This document shows, piece after piece, positions 1-11,962 of a stretch of 64,000 nt of DNA. The notes beneath the pieces were generated by a model. The model did no database searches. It was not told where the DNA came from and was given only the letters and a program-made list of their open reading frames with translations. The DNA is taken from the NCBI GenBank assembly GCA_019633425.1, contig WSUB01000016.1:330658-394657 (forward strand), given 5' to 3'. A program made the translations under genes and the position numbers. This DNA is from Tulasnella sp. 424 (Eukaryota > Basidiomycota > Agaricomycetes > Cantharellales > Tulasnellaceae). The stretch's first letter is position 1. Every line of letters starts with the position of its first letter.

Positions 1-2849
1 AACGGCCTTGACCCTTCATCATCTCTTTGAAATGACGAACCTGTTGCAAATGTCCTTCAATTTTAGTGACCAAGGATAACATGCCCCCCATACGAGAACT
101 TACCTCTTGGTTCTCGGCCAAGGTCCACGCGTCACCTTTACGGCCTGCTCGCGCTGTTCGTCCGACACGATGAACGTATCGTCGCATGTCCAGTGGAACG
201 TCATAATTGACCACATGCGCGACGTTCGATATGTCGATACCACGAGACATCAAGTCCGAACAGACCAGCCTACGAAAATGCGGGGTACCCAAGAATTACC
301 GTCTGGGAATTGACTTGGCTTGATGAAAAACGAATACTCACATGTGTACCTCCCCTTTGGTAAATTGGGAGAGAAGAGAACGACGGTCGGACGCAGAAAG
401 GTCGCTGGAGAACGCTCGAATGACAAGGGACTTTGGCGTGGAGTCGTCCGACGTATCCATAGCATCTCCCGAACGACTCTCGTGCCTCGCCGTTTCGAAT
501 AACTCGAACAGACGAACCAACCGAGTGGTCGATTCGGTGGATTTGGTGAACACGAGTGCATTGGTAATGCCGTGGAACACGACAAGGTAGAACAACGCGA
601 GAGGTTTCAGAGAAGATTCCATAGACAACCAGCGTTCCTGGAGAATTGGGCAGTATTGTTAGGAGGCTCAATACCGCAGGCGTGTCTGGAGAAGCTTACT
701 GAGAGGGTTTGTGGCAGGGCAAACTGTTCGCTCCCTTCCATCTCTGGTCTCATGGCCTCATCCACTGCCTCTCCCGTCTCCTTGCTTACGCTCTTCACGA
801 CAAAGTACTTCGGCTTCCGGAGCTGTAATGCGGCAATCTTCTCGGGGTCTTGTGTCAGTGTAGCGGAGAAAAGCAGTTTCTGGCATGAAGACGCTTTAGG
901 TTCGTCAAAGGAAGTCGTGATCCTACTGCGCGTCGTTCCAGAGATAGCGTGCCACGTTGGGGCGACGGCGTCAGGGTATGGGATAGTTAACGAAGAATTC
1001 CATGGAGAGGTGGGCGGCGTTGGAATTGATAGAGGTGGTTCAAGGGCAGAGAGAACTCGAGGAAGCCATTCCTGGAAGGATTGCGCGATGAGCCGATCCG
1101 CTTCGTCTATAACCTGCGGTTTAACTGTCAGAACATTGAAAATATCCAATTACAACTTTCGTACTAAGCACTCACAAGGAACCGAAGGTGCTGCAAGGTG
1201 AAGTTCGGTGTTCCACTGAGGTGGTCGATAAGTCGACCAGGCGTGCACACCAATATGTCGACCTTGCTAGAGCCACCTTTTAAACTGAGACGGGAGACCA
1301 TAAAATCAGTTAACGTAAGACTTTGCACTAGTGGAAGGTTTGTTCGACGAACATCTGTTCAGTCTCAGCTACAAGCTGTGTCTGCTCATGCGAGAACGAA
1401 TGCTGTCCGGTAACGAGCGCCATCTGTTGAACCGGGCTGTAAACAACTTTAGCCGACAGCTGATCAGGAAATGCAAACCTTCAGATGTCTGCCCCTCCCC
1501 ACAGATTCCAATGTATCGTAGACCTGGGCAGCTAACTCTCTTGTCGGAAGCACAATCAATGCTCTAAGTCGCGTGATGACCCTTGTGGAGAGAATCTGTT
1601 CGGCCAAACGTGAGTTCAAGACCTGGCGAGACACGTTGAGGTAGCGACTGACCTCTATAATGGGAACCGCGTATGCTAAGGTCTTTCCGCTCCCAGTAGG
1701 TGCGGAGACACAGACATCTCTAGGAGGATCATAGGGTCGGTATAGTGGCGCTGAAAGGCTTGCCGAGGTTCCTTCTTTGAGCAGGAAGGGGAGGAGTGCG
1801 GTTTGAACTAGGGAAACGACGACGTGCCAAGTCAGCTATATGCGAGTCCAAAGAGCAACTGATCCCATTACCCGCAAATAGCTCGGTGATGTCGAGCTCT
1901 CCTAACCGTTTTCTCATCCGCTTCGACAGCCCAAACTCGTCTACATCTGTGTCCTCCGTCCGGCTATCGTCTGGTGGGTTTAATGGCAACGTAATTGCGG
2001 CCTCCACAATTTCAGCTTGAGCGAGAGCTTTGTCCAGACCCTGTCTGTATAAAACAAATGCGCTTGGTGCTCGAGGCTTCCGTGGGCGGGGAAAGGATGG
2101 GAGGAAGCCCGATGCAGGCTCATCTAGGTCTTGTTCCAATGGCTGAACTGGCTCTTCTTCCATCGGTTCATCGTCTCCGGAGCCATCGTTGTCCTTAGGA
2201 TCATGAGCTTCGACAAATGCTACTTTTCGTCGCTTCTTTGGCCTTTTCTCCTCGAAAACATCTTCCATCGCCACATCCTCCAAGGTCTCACCTCCTTGCC
2301 CGATTACGATCTGTTCTTGTTTGCCTTCTGCTGGATGAACAACGGTGGCTTCTTCAGCAGCCCGCCGGGCCTTTTTCTTCTCTTTCTTCCTCCTTCTTCG
2401 AGCTTCGTCGTCTTCTGTAGTACCTCGGACTTCGTCAATAACCTCCTCTTCAGCTTCAACCGCAATGATTCCATCGCCAGATAGGTTAATCGGGTTGGAT
2501 TGTTGATCATCGTTGGGAGCTTCCTTCGTCCGACGTGCAGCACGCTTCTCCCGCTTAATCCGCTTCCTTTCAGCCCTTTCTTCATCAGACGTCGGCACCG
2601 GAGCAGTGAAAGTTACAGGTTCTGGTGGTGGTGTTGATATGGGTTCATCATCCAATATTCCAGTGAACTGAACTGCTGCAACGGGCTCAGAATCTACTTG
2701 CTGAACTATCGGCCGTGCCTTGTCGGCTAGCCCTCGCTCTTTCCTACGCTTCGCAAAGATAGCTTTTGCTTTCTGGTGAACGAGACGTCAATCGAGGTTT
2801 CTGTTGGCCGGATTAGAGGGCCGTTACCCACCGCTTCCTTCGTCCCCAT
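1..2849 (-). CDS. DBP6: DBP6/DDX51-type DEAD-box RNA helicase, 3' end cut by the window
   Basis: ATP-dependent RNA helicase of the nucleolar family that helps assemble early 60S pre-ribosomes. Seen on the minus strand: an acidic/basic N-terminal region (about 1810-2760) with many K/R and E runs, motif I as APTGSGKT near 1700, a DEAD box in [13 protein letters not shown] near 1110, motif III as [11 protein letters not shown] near 850, and a C-terminal helicase domain with [16 protein letters not shown] and [11 protein letters not shown] near 130-240. The last visible exon (about 1-50) reads [13 protein letters not shown] and leaves the window. [16 protein letters not shown] after motif III is what points to Dbp6/DDX51 rather than other DEAD boxes. 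The start is chosen at 2849 (MGTKEAV), joined by an intron of about 55 bases to [13 protein letters not shown]; this join depends on the acceptor chosen and is the least certain part. Several short introns interrupt the gene. Confidence 0.88.
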
Positions 2850-3060
2850 CGGTAGTTCAAAGAAAATATCCGCGATTGTTGTTGTTTGCGCGGGTTTTGG
2901 CGCTCCTAATCAATCGGCTGATAGAGCTGGTACTTACGAATGATTATAGCTGCTATTTGTAATTACATGATAATACTAAGTGCACGGTGTCCAAGCAGAA
3001 GCAGGAGCATTGCTCCCGGGCGGGGCGCGATGCAGCGCCAACGATGAAGCCAACACGCCC

Positions 3061-5623
3061 TCAACCGTACGTATCATCAAACCTCAACTCCGTCCTCGAT
3101 GAAGTTAACGCCAGACCGTCGGCGTCGAATGCAAAACCCTCCTTCACACTCCACTCGACAGTCTGTTCGTGCTCGATCCAAGAATGCTCTTCGGATTTTT
3201 CGATGCTTCGGCAAAGTTCCGGACTCCTCACCAAGAAGCCTCGCAAAAAGTCCGTACCTAAACCCAGTGATTTGATGAATCAGCTGCGACCCAAAGCTGA
3301 GCCGAGATAAAGGGAATTGAGCTGACAATCTCTCGTAATGTTAAGGTCGATCAGTCTCGACCAATCTAGCTTGTCCTTCTCATCATCTTCGTCCTGGAAA
3401 CAGCATTCACCCCATGGTTTTGGTAGCCCGGCGATTCTGCGATCGTAGGCCCAAAACCGTCAGCAACGCTCTAGTTGCAAATTCATCAAACAGAAACTAA
3501 GACGCTCACATAAACCAAACAACCAGTCCAAGACCCCACAAGTCCATAGGATAGTCGGGGACTTCGTGGTTTCGAAATGAGCGTGGAGAGACCCAATCGA
3601 GCGTTCCGCCATCATACTAAAGCGAAATCGTGAGTTCGAAGGTGACTGGATAGAATGATGGTCGCTTACAGGTTCGGTCCTTATCTCTCCCGCGTAGCGA
3701 GAGATTCCAAAATCTCCCAGCACGATCTTTGGTGGGTCTTCCGCGTCATCAGACCACTCATCGGCAAGAAGGATGTTTTCAGGCTTGACGTCGCGATGCG
3801 CGATGTCGCATTCGCGTAGATACTACGTAGATCAGGGATGAAAACCAAGTTTGAGCGTCTCGCAACGAAGAAGTGGGGCTGAGAGGCGACGTTACCTTAA
3901 ATGCACTTAAGAGCTGCTTCGCCGTCGATGGGGCCAGCTTGTTACTTAGTCGTACCTGCTTAACAGGACAACGATTTCTTCTGACGAAGTCGAATAGATT
4001 ACCTCCTATCATCTCCGGGAAAACAAAGACTACAGTGTAGTAAAGTCAGAGTCTGCCAGACTTGTGAGTGTCTCGGTATATCTATGACGTACTGATTTGC
4101 TTGTGAAGCTCGTCGCGGCGGTACACCTGTAGTTCCAACACATTCTCGTGTCTCAAGGACCGTAATATCTGCAGCTCGCGATCGGCCATCCTCTCTAACT
4201 GGGGATAAGCCGTAAATTTCGACATTGATATGATCTTCAGGGCGTGCCGAGAGCCGATGCCATGGCGCTTTCGGACAAGATACACGGCGCTGTTGCTGCG
4301 AGGACCCCCAAACTGGGCTTTCATCTCAGGAGACCAAGTAAATTCCCGTGAAGCCCAGCAAGCAAGTTGAGTGTCCTTTGGTAGTAGATCAGCATCGAGG
4401 GATGAAAGGCAGCCATCGATTTACCTCGGGGGCCACGTAGCGATATCGAAGTTCTTCGCCAGTCCCAAAAGCGACCTGAGACCCAGGTGCGAGAAAAAAT
4501 ATACGGGAGGACGATTCATTCGCAGGTCCACACGGTGTTATCTAGCGTCGAAAGTAGAATTAGATTAGTGACTCGTCGGTTACGGACTACATTCGATTGC
4601 CCTCACCTTAGTTACCCAGTCTCCTACAGTTTTGACCTCCGCAGTACGGATATACGGAGACTTTAGGTCGCCCGTTGCCTTTAGCGATAGTTTGATAAAG
4701 CAGTGCAACAGACCTGTTAGACGGTGGGAAGACGGAATACATGTCACAGCCATTCAAAATATCTGGAAGGACCGGTGGAACTAGTCCAGCTCTTACCTAT
4801 GCCCTGGCCTTGAATTCTCAAGTCACTTTCCTGAAACTTACCCACTCTGAGGAGCACGGTCTGCCTCCCATCGTCGGGCATGTAGAGAGCAATCGCGTCT
4901 TCTTTGTTCTCCCCGTCGCCTAGTCGAACAAGTGCTCCCATGTCAATGCCGAGATGCTGAGGTGAGTGATTGACGGGGGTAGCTGGTTGATCCCTACGGG
5001 AGTGGGGCAGCCAGCAGTGCTTGAGGCTCCGTCGCGACTGGGAGATTCGGAGGAAGCGCGCGTAGCATTTCCTTTTGTTTCTTGGTTATCAGCGATACTG
5101 TTCGTTGTAGTCTTTTGCTTCTCGGACGTCACGTCTATCTCGGGCGAAAGGATCCTAAGACGAGGATGCAAGGATGAGACTATCGTGCGAGATCGGGCCC
5201 AGTAAACTGGCGTGGGTTACCTGAGTGGGTTTCGCCTACGCCGAACTTTTGAAAATTGTTCTGGAGAAGGAGCAGGTGAAGGTGACTGTTGCTGCTTTGT
5301 GGTGTATTGTGCATAGTCTTCGACGGTTTGATCTCCAGTCGAAGCTCGTGTGGCAGCGGTAGAAGGGGAACGACCTCTCCTACGTTTCGATGACGACTCA
5401 GACACCGAGTCTAGATTATCGTTCTCGGATCTGCAAGTAAAAGATTTGAAGTTGAAGCCAAGCACATATGCGCAAAGACGTAGTACCTCTTTCTCTTATT
5501 GTCGCTGCCTTCTGTAAACGGTTGAGCAGTCGGAGAAGTCCTAGGAATTAACCACCTGGCTTTCTGATTATGACCATGCAAGGATTCTGCCAAACAGTTA
5601 CATGTGGGCTCAACGATCTGCAA
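3061..5623 (-). CDS. Chk2/Rad53/Cds1-like protein kinase with a probable N-terminal FHA region
   Basis: Serine/threonine kinase of the CAMK checkpoint type, expected to act in DNA-damage or replication signalling. Seen in order: a Ser/Arg-rich N-terminus from Met 5623 (two exons joining as NKRKRSENDNLDS), an FHA-like stretch (LLRVGKFQESDLRI near 4810; LHCFIKLSLKATGDLK near 4650-4700), then the kinase domain. The kinase has the ATP-site lysine in ALKIISMSK near 4220, HRDVKPENILL near 3785, the activation segment GDFGISRYAGEIRTEP near 3670-3720, DWVSPRS in place of APE, and a C-lobe end DCTDFLRGFLVRSP then EEHSWIEHEQ near 3170. All splice sites in the kinase part keep frame. Exons around 4740-4940 are not fully resolved, so the FHA call is probable only. 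No close paralogue is complete here, but its 5' end is copied near 12.13 kb. It is convergent with nothing and tandem with the helicase. Confidence 0.82.
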
Positions 5624-6593
5624 CGGCTAAACAGTGTTAGAAGAGATCGCACGTTGGTTTTTTGAGCGAGTCGCGCTCGAGGGGGCTTTGGTGGGCATCG
5701 CCGTCGGTACTTGACTGTTGTAGTTGTGGTTGAGAGGGAAGAAGGTGAGAATGAAGACATCCTCTTTTTGGGGGGCGGGGGGACCGCGTCCAACGACATA
5801 GATTTGGTGCCGAGTATGGAAAGGGAGACGCCCGTGACACCCTGACGCAACATGACGTGACGTGTTTGTACCAGCAAACCACAAAATACCGTAGAAAGTG
5901 TTTTTACATGTGACGTCTTGCTCGAGCGTTAGAGTATTTCCACTGAATTCCATTCAGGCGATATATTACGGCTAAGGACGGGACGCGTCATTTCCGAGTC
6001 CATTTCCAACTGCAACCCTCACCCCTGCGTCCTTGGTCGAGTCCCAACATTTCTTTCCATATTTCGCAAATTAGACGAGTCCAAGGGAGGAAGTTAACGA
6101 CGCGTAGACCAAGTCCGAGTTCGCGCCAAACGATCACGTGCGCGCGGGCTAGACTTTCGTCACCAGTTTGCTCTGGCGATAAACAAGAACTTGTCCTTGG
6201 CCACACGTCACCCAAATTGCCTCATCGGCCCCAGCTAAAACAAGTGAGTCACCACCCCTACGGGCTCATTTAAAAGGGTGAGAGCTCTCGAGAGGATTGT
6301 GTCTTCAACCATCACCCCCTCCGGCCAGACATAGTGATAACACACACGTCGATGGTGAGCTACCCCCTTGACCGCTCTGCACTACTGCATGCGACGCTAA
6401 CCAACTTTATCACCTTGGCCTTCGCGTATTCTCCTTTTAGTTCGTACTTCCTCAGGTCGGCCCAAAAGGTGTTGTCGGCGGCTTTCACAGTTCCTCGCGG
6501 ACTGAGAAGCTTGCCCGGCACGTCTTTGGGACTTCACTTTCGCATCTACGCGACCTGCTCCGTCACTGGAGCGGGATTAAGTGGTCTAAAGGG
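5624..6593. other. Divergent spacer between the kinase and gene X copy A
   Basis: About 970 bases without a supported gene between the minus-strand kinase start and the plus-strand gene X start. It has diverged copies at about 12240-12860 (matching 5631-5900) and 15697-16433 (matching 5893-6593). The proximal part before gene X holds a TATA-like element and a pyrimidine-rich stretch. Open frames seen here on both strands are not conserved between the copies and were not taken as genes. Confidence 0.6.
6268..6278 (+). promoter_or_regulatory. TATA-like element upstream of gene X copy A
   Basis: ATTTAAAAGGG lies about 315 bases before the chosen Met of gene X. The same element, GTTTAAAAGGG, is kept at 16118-16128 before copy B although the surrounding spacer has diverged. 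Conservation between copies supports a core promoter; no experimental evidence is visible. Confidence 0.45.
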
Positions 6594-6960
6594 ATGACCG
6601 TGGGTTTAGCAGCAGTAGCCGGTAAGTCCTCTTTTCCCTCACACTTGAGGCGTTCGACGTAAGTTCGCTGAACAGCTTTATCTCCAGCCAAGTTCACATC
6701 GTCGACTTATTCCTCCACCTGGAGGTATCGTCGACGATATGGGTGAGTAGATGCTCTCTACCTTATCCCTTGGCGTCCGGCTAGTTGACCAGCTCACTTA
6801 ATAATCTAGACGGGAGCAACTAACCCCAACGTACGAACCCCAGCGCAGTCGCCTGCGTCAACTGTGGAGGCAAACCCGAAAAAAAGCTAAGTTCCTCTTC
6901 TATCATGACTGCCGAGTCGAGAAAGCGTTCCTGACCAGGACTGGTGCCTGTCTTTCTGTG
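6594..6960 (+). pseudogene. Gene X copy A, small unrecognised gene, frameshifted
   Basis: Copy of a short multi-exon gene I do not recognise. Exon 1 starts at 6594 (MTVGLAAVA), exon 2 reads AKFTSSTYSSTWRYRRRY and exon 3 reads GREQLTPTYEPQRSRLRQLW and continues as KKAKFLFYHDC, with GT..AG introns at about 6622-6689 and 6738-6809. After YHDC this copy has one A fewer near 6922 (gagaaagcg) than copy B (gagaaaagcg), so its frame changes from VEKSVPDQDW to VEKAFLTRTG. The N-terminus followed by a basic, aromatic-rich segment would fit a mitochondrial presequence, but that is only a guess. It lies head-to-head with the kinase and upstream of the F-box gene, an order also kept in the copies. It could still be functional if the shifted frame is used. 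Confidence 0.5.
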
Positions 6961-7460
6961 TTTCCTCTCTTTATCTATCGGGCTTTCTTTTCTTTTCTTA
7001 CTTTTTCTCGGGGGATGAGGATGAAGCTCACCCTTCCACGTCGTGCGCGGGACCGGTCCCCTCTCCTGATGGTGCCACCAGCATCACGGGCCGCCTAGCT
7101 CTCGTAAGTGATGGCAACCTACGGTCACTGGTCCGTGGGTTTGCAACTCGCCTACGATAGTCGTTCGGTCCGCGAATTTTGGGGTTACTGTCCATGTACC
7201 ACTTAAGACCAACCTGTTCCATGATCATAATACGAGCCTTTCTGAGAAATTATATTAGAATGATTCTGGCCATGGGTTAGGTTATATGAATTACCGCCAT
7301 AAATGTGATATCATCCCCAGTTACAGACGAATGAGGTGACGTCACGCGCCTTTCGGGGTTCGAACTCGGCACCCTTGAGCACGCCTTTCACGAACCACAT
7401 TCGTAGACTACTTCACGCATCATCCTCGTGTCTCAGTACTAGTCCATCTATTTCACACCC
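6961..7460. other. Spacer between gene X copy A and the F-box gene
   Basis: About 500 bases with a T-rich start. The segment is absent from copy B, where gene X is followed within about 150 bases by the F-box C-terminal remnant. The open frames here are unsupported. It probably contains the rest of gene X, if any, and the F-box promoter. Confidence 0.4.
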
Positions 7461-9137
7461 ATGCCTTCCAATGGCCATGGACAAGGCCATAATTTGTCTC
7501 GTAAAGGTCACGCGCACGGTTAGTGTTTCTTTGGCCCATCTTCATCGCTCATATGTATCCCTAATCGCATCGCCCCTCAAAGACAAGCGAAATAAGCCGC
7601 ACACTCAGCACAAAGATCCTGAATCAGCTTCTACCTTTTGGTCAGTTGGACCGAACGGCTCAAGCGATAGCGGATCAAGAGACGGAGGCGAGACCAAAAC
7701 TCGTACACCGAGATTAGACTACTTAGATTTCGAGAAATTCATATCACTCCCGCTTTCCGTGATGGCAAATGTCAGTATGTTCTGTTGCTTCATTCGCCGC
7801 TGTTCCCTCACAAACGCCCTCTGTTCGTGGTAGACGTGCAAGTTCCTTCAGTTGGAAGATCTTGTCACGCTATCTCGGACTTGCGCGAGACTCAGAGCTC
7901 TCCTTATGAGTAAGATTTCGAAACCATGCTGGGATCGAGGGCGTCGGCTCCAAAACATACCCGAGTGGAAAGGAGTGGCTGCGCCGCGTGCGGCGGCTTT
8001 TCTGTTTGACGACGCGTGTCAGGTCAGCGTACAATAAACCAGCATATGATATCAGGCACTAACGCGTCGACTTGGTCCAGGGGAGGATGTGCAACGAACC
8101 AGCTCCTCTCAAGACGTTCTACGTTTGTAAACGATACTGTCAGAACTGCGGCCCAGAGCAGTGAGATTTTCGTGCTTCCATCGTTGGAAGTCATCGCTGA
8201 ATATGTGGATCGTGTTAAAAGTCTACTCAGCGCGGAGCAAGTGCTCGAGAGGTGCCCCGGCATCCCTCTCCGCTTTATCAATCTACTACCTTGGACTCGG
8301 ACACGTGCGTCCCTGTGCATATCCGAATCTAAAGAGCCATGCAAGCTTGTGATACTCATGCTTAAATCTCAGGCGCCTCGAAGTCTGAAGCCAAGGTAGA
8401 TGTCGGCCGCTTCGTGCTCCTGGACGACGTGAAAAGCTTGCAGCGTCGGTTAGTTGGGTTCGATCCTGAGAACAAGGAGGCCCTATCTAGTGTGGAAACT
8501 GAGCTCGGAATGAGGCTCAAACAGTCTCGTATTGTGAGCCGTTGACTATCGCAGTGGAGCTACCGGGAAATCCGCTGACCCGGTATTGTCGAATGCAATT
8601 CGAAGGCCAAGTGCATGGAAGACTGGCTTCGCGGTTTCGAAGGCAGGATTTGGCACGCCGGGAACGCCCGTTTCGCCGAGTAAGTGGCTGTTCTGTATAG
8701 AGTACCTTTCGGGAGCTTCGTCTTGGGGTAAAACTTCTCACCCACTTGGCCTTTGATTCGACGAATCATGCAGGTTCGCTTATGGTCTCCAAAACCGATT
8801 TGGCTGGATTATAAAGCAAATGCCTGAGGTTACAACCAAGCGTCGCTTTGACGAATTATTGATTTGGGTAGACGAAGTCCCAGAGCTAAATCAGACCGGT
8901 GAGAGATCTCGAGCCGAAAACGATCTCAGTAGCCCTGATGTCGACTTGGACCTGTTATTAGTCTGGGACAAAGCAGAGAAAATCATTCGAGACATACTAT
9001 CAAAGTGCAAAAAGCTTGAGACCCCTTCCCGTAGGCCCTGGAGTCTGACGAAAGCCGTGGATTCAGCATCCAGCTCTGGTCCGACGGCACTCTTGCTCGA
9101 CAATGAAGGAAGTCCACCCTCTGGGACGCAATCATGA
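7461..9137 (+). CDS. F-box protein of the mushroom-expanded type
   Basis: Probable substrate adaptor of an SCF ubiquitin ligase. The chosen start is Met 7461 (MPSNGHGQGHNLSRKGHAH), spliced over an intron at about 7519-7580 to DKRNKPHTQHKDPES, a low-complexity charged N-terminus usual for this family. The F-box reads ISLPLSVMANTCKFLQLEDL and continues as VTLSRTCARLRALLMSK (about 7735-7915, with an intron inside at 7771-7830), followed by KPCWDRGRR and FLFDDACQ. Further exons give FYVCKRYCQNCGPEQ, an uncertain middle, KAKCMEDWLRGFEGRIWHAG and a C-terminal exon from about 8763 (FAYGLQNRFGWIIKQ) ending at 9137 after a Ser-rich tail. Middle exons around 8160-8540 are not settled. The C-terminal exon and 3' flank are duplicated near 16.95-17.39 kb. 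The substrate cannot be guessed. Confidence 0.72.
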
Positions 9138-9345
9138 TTGGAAGGCCTGCTCTTGTCAAGGATCTCGCCGGACCATTCAACCCGCAGACGGTGGTAATCG
9201 GGGTTCTCAGACATGGTCTCCGAAGTCATGCTTCCAAGTAATCACATTATCTCCGGCGCTCTTCGCTGTCAAGCAGTGTTCACACCCTCGAATATTAAAT
9301 GTCCTTCGTGATATGCGTGGTTCTACTATTGCGGCGGTCGAGAGG
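8896..9345 (+). repeat. F-box 3' exon and 3' flank, reference copy of a repeated segment
   Basis: This stretch matches 16946-17395 along its whole length, and its last 150 bases match 11975-12125. The shared part includes the F-box stop region and about 200 bases of 3' flank ending in a gatatgcgtggttctacta-type sequence. It marks the edge of the duplicated kinase/gene X/F-box neighbourhood. Confidence 0.75.
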
Positions 9346-9487
9346 ACCAAATATGCGCGTCGCGTGAGGTGACGTTCCCAGGGTAGCAACCTTAACACCC
9401 TTGGGGAGTTGTTCGGACGAGGTCATTTCCGTGCGGGTTGCTGGATAGAATTATCCGCATGAGGATGATGAGCGTGGCGTGGCTATG

Positions 9488-11962
9488 ATATCTGAGTTTT
9501 AATTGGGGAGGTGAGGCTACGTAGGGGGCTGATTCAGACCAACCCAATACACTTTCCACTTCGTCCTCTGATCTGCTATCGAGCCTCTCGAAACTTACAG
9601 GAAAATGGTGCAGCGAGAGGTGAGTTGGGCTTTGGGTTCTTATCTATCCGGCGGGTCATGAGTTCGTTTGGCACTGACGCCGGGATGTGTCTCGACCTTG
9701 TAAGATTGCAGGGATGGATGAGATGATCCGCGCTAACGCAAAAGGGGTACCGGGGCTTGTTCGCAGAAGCAGTCGCGTTATGCTGAGACGGAAGCGGCAT
9801 TCCTCGAGACTTCTCCCCGACGCTCCCCATATTCCTTTCGGGTGCTTTGGGTGTAAGCGGGAGACGTGGGTGGATGTTTACGCGTTGATCGCGGAGTTGT
9901 GAATTTCATGGACACAGGAATGTTCTCCTTGGAACGGAATAGAACGAGGGGTATCGGCGCCTCTCTTTTCTATCTTCTGTCCTTCCACTTTCTATCCAGC
10001 GCTCGACAACCCTGTCTTGACTCATGGAGGGGTTTGCTCGCCATCTGTCCAATATCTCTTTAAACCCAACGGGATCATAAAGATCATCGCTTCTAGCCCC
10101 TTGTCCCTTCCACTTTCCTCCTTCCCGCAGACGTCCCACTTCTAGAGGACAGTCGCACTAGCAACATCACCCGCAGAAACAGCAGCAGCAGCAACGACGA
10201 CATATAGCAATGCCTCCGACCACACGCAGCTCACCAACGTCGATCAACGCACGAATTGAAGCACCCGCCGCAATCGAGGCCAACGCCAACACGACAAACG
10301 TTAACTTAACCCTACTCGCCGCGCTCCAACAGGTGCAAGTGGCCATCGCCCCGCCAACGCCAATCGATTCACAGTCCATGTATTTCGCGACATCTGGGCC
10401 TCAACGCCCTCGGCTCACGGCACGACAGATGGAGTTGCTGCACCTGTACAAGAGCGATCTGTGCAAGCTGCAATACCACATCGCCTATTCGATGGACTCG
10501 TCGATTGCTTATGAGCTATTCGATCTCGCGATGAGCTCGGAGGCGGCCCTGTTCGGAACGCTTACCCTAACGGCTTTGTACAAGATTCGCCTCCGTGGGG
10601 GTGGGCCGTCTGACTCGCAGTCCGAGGAGATGGTCGAGGTGCACGGATTCTTTGAGCGTGTCTCGACAGAGCTGGCGCAGAAGACACAGCCGTCCATGCT
10701 GGACAGCGGAGATGCTATGGCGGCGTTGCATGTGGTATCCGCAGTGCTGTTCGAGGGAGGCACAAACGCTGAGTGGGATCAATATTTGGATATCGCCAAG
10801 TCATACATCGCGCAACACCCAGTTGTCAATATGAGATCTTGGAATTCGTCACCTTCGGGCGATCGTTTGTCCAGTGCGATGACTACCACCATGGACAAGA
10901 CAACCCAGTTCATTATCAAGACAGTCGCGTGGTTCGATGTTATCGGAAGCGGTGAGTAGGAGTCTGATGCAGTGGCAGCCCGATTCGGATGCTAACTAGG
11001 GCCTTTTTTGGCAGTGACGATGCGGAGACAGGCTTTCTTCCTCGACACGTACCGGGAACTCTTTGGGCGGCAAGGCGGAGCTGCGATGGAACGCATTATG
11101 GGCTGCAACGAGAAAGTCTTGCTCGCAATCGCTGAAACTGCTGCGTTGGCTGCTTGGCGTCGCGAAGAAGAAAACAAGGGGTCGCTGAATATCATGAGCC
11201 TCGCGCAAAAGGGCGTCAAGATCGACGAGATCCTGAGTTTCACCGGTCCTCAGTACAACGGATCAGGGTTCGAGGACGATCTTGGCGACATGAGCGAGGC
11301 TCAGATGGAACAAGAGAGACAAGCCCGGACCGTCCGGTTGGTGTCGAATGTGTTTAGGGCGGCTGGGAGGCTGTACTTGCACACGGTAGTGAGCGGTTGC
11401 AATCCGGAAGTGCAGGACATCAAGACTGCTGTGCAAGCTACGGTCGATGCGTTCAAGGTTCTTGAGGCCAGCGATTTCGATCGGAGTCTTGTTTTCCCCA
11501 TCACCTTGGCGGGATGCATGACTGATAACAAAGAACATCGAGCATACCTGGAAGGGAGGCTGTTGAAGTTGGGTTTCAAGGGGCAGGCTGTGGGGAACTC
11601 TTCAAGGTGAGTTGGAGCGGAGTTCTACTTTTGTGTTAGCGTTGGAAAATGTGGGACGACACCTTGCTGACCTCGTTTTTCTTCCTCCGCGTTCATTCAA
11701 TTGCTATAACGTAAAAAATTCGGTGGGGCCCGACAGCTGCTTGCAGCTCATGTACCAGGTATGGAAGAAGAGGGATCGACGGCTCATGGGCTCGCGAATA
11801 GTGGATTGGATCGACACGATGCACGACCTGGGCTGGAGCCTCCTTTTGGTCTAAATGACTCTTCATACTACGGATAACGGAATATGGGAGGGTTAGGCTT
11901 ATTTGGGCAAGAGGGAAGGCAGTACGCGGGGATTTATTTATGTCCTTCTAATTCTTCTCAAC
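9488..11962 (+). repeat. Left arm of an inverted duplication, part 1 (TF2 promoter joined to TF1 C-terminal half)
   Basis: Bases 9488-10260 match the reverse complement of about 25340-26549 (5' flank and first codons of TF2), with several indels. Bases from about 10285 to 11962 match the reverse complement of about 29060-27390 (TF1 C-terminal exons and 3' flank). The two source segments are not adjacent on the right arm, so the join at about 10260-10285 is a rearrangement. The right limit is sharp: after a ttctcaa-type sequence near 11962 the sequence turns into the F-box 3' flank repeat. Confidence 0.85.
10210..11854 (+). CDS. Chimeric Fungal_trans_2 protein without a zinc finger
   Basis: Three exons, 10210-10951, 11015-11606 and 11737-11854, join in frame to 483 residues. 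The first about 17 residues (MPPTTRSSPTSINARIE) match TF2 near its start (MPPTTRSSPTSVNARIE). From about residue 30 (NLTLLAALQQVQVAIAPP) to the end (SRIVDWIDTMHDLGWSLLLV) it is a close paralogue of TF1's Fungal_trans_2 regulatory domain; in the 200-residue middle exon about ten residues differ. The Zn2Cys6 finger and linker are absent. Introns carry good sites (gtgagt donors; gctaac branch-like sequence at 10991). The intact frame and spliceability suggest a real gene. If made, it could dimerise with or compete against the full-length factors, but that is inference. It could also be a young, decaying copy. Its upstream flank is TF2-derived, so expression would follow TF2 rather than TF1. Confidence 0.75.

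Noticed and set aside
2987..3310. Plus-strand frame of 107 codons
   Set aside because: It is the antisense of the kinase's last exon, which keeps typical C-lobe residues (FLRGFLVRSP, HSWIEHEQ) and a well-placed stop at 3061.
5631..6950. LTR or other retroelement ends suggested by repeated copies with a TATA-like site
   Set aside because: No terminal repeats, target-site duplications or reverse-transcriptase/integrase frames are seen; the copies contain gene exons, so segmental duplication explains them.
6840..6960. Zinc-finger-like CVNCGGKPEKK reading of gene X exon 3
   Set aside because: This frame lacks further Cys/His pairs and does not connect to neighbouring exons, while the QLTPTYEPQRSRLRQLW frame is continuous over two splice sites in both copies.
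7361..7375. tRNA B-box-like GGTTCGAACTC
   Set aside because: The bases on either side cannot form a T stem, and no A box or acceptor stem lies at the right distance.
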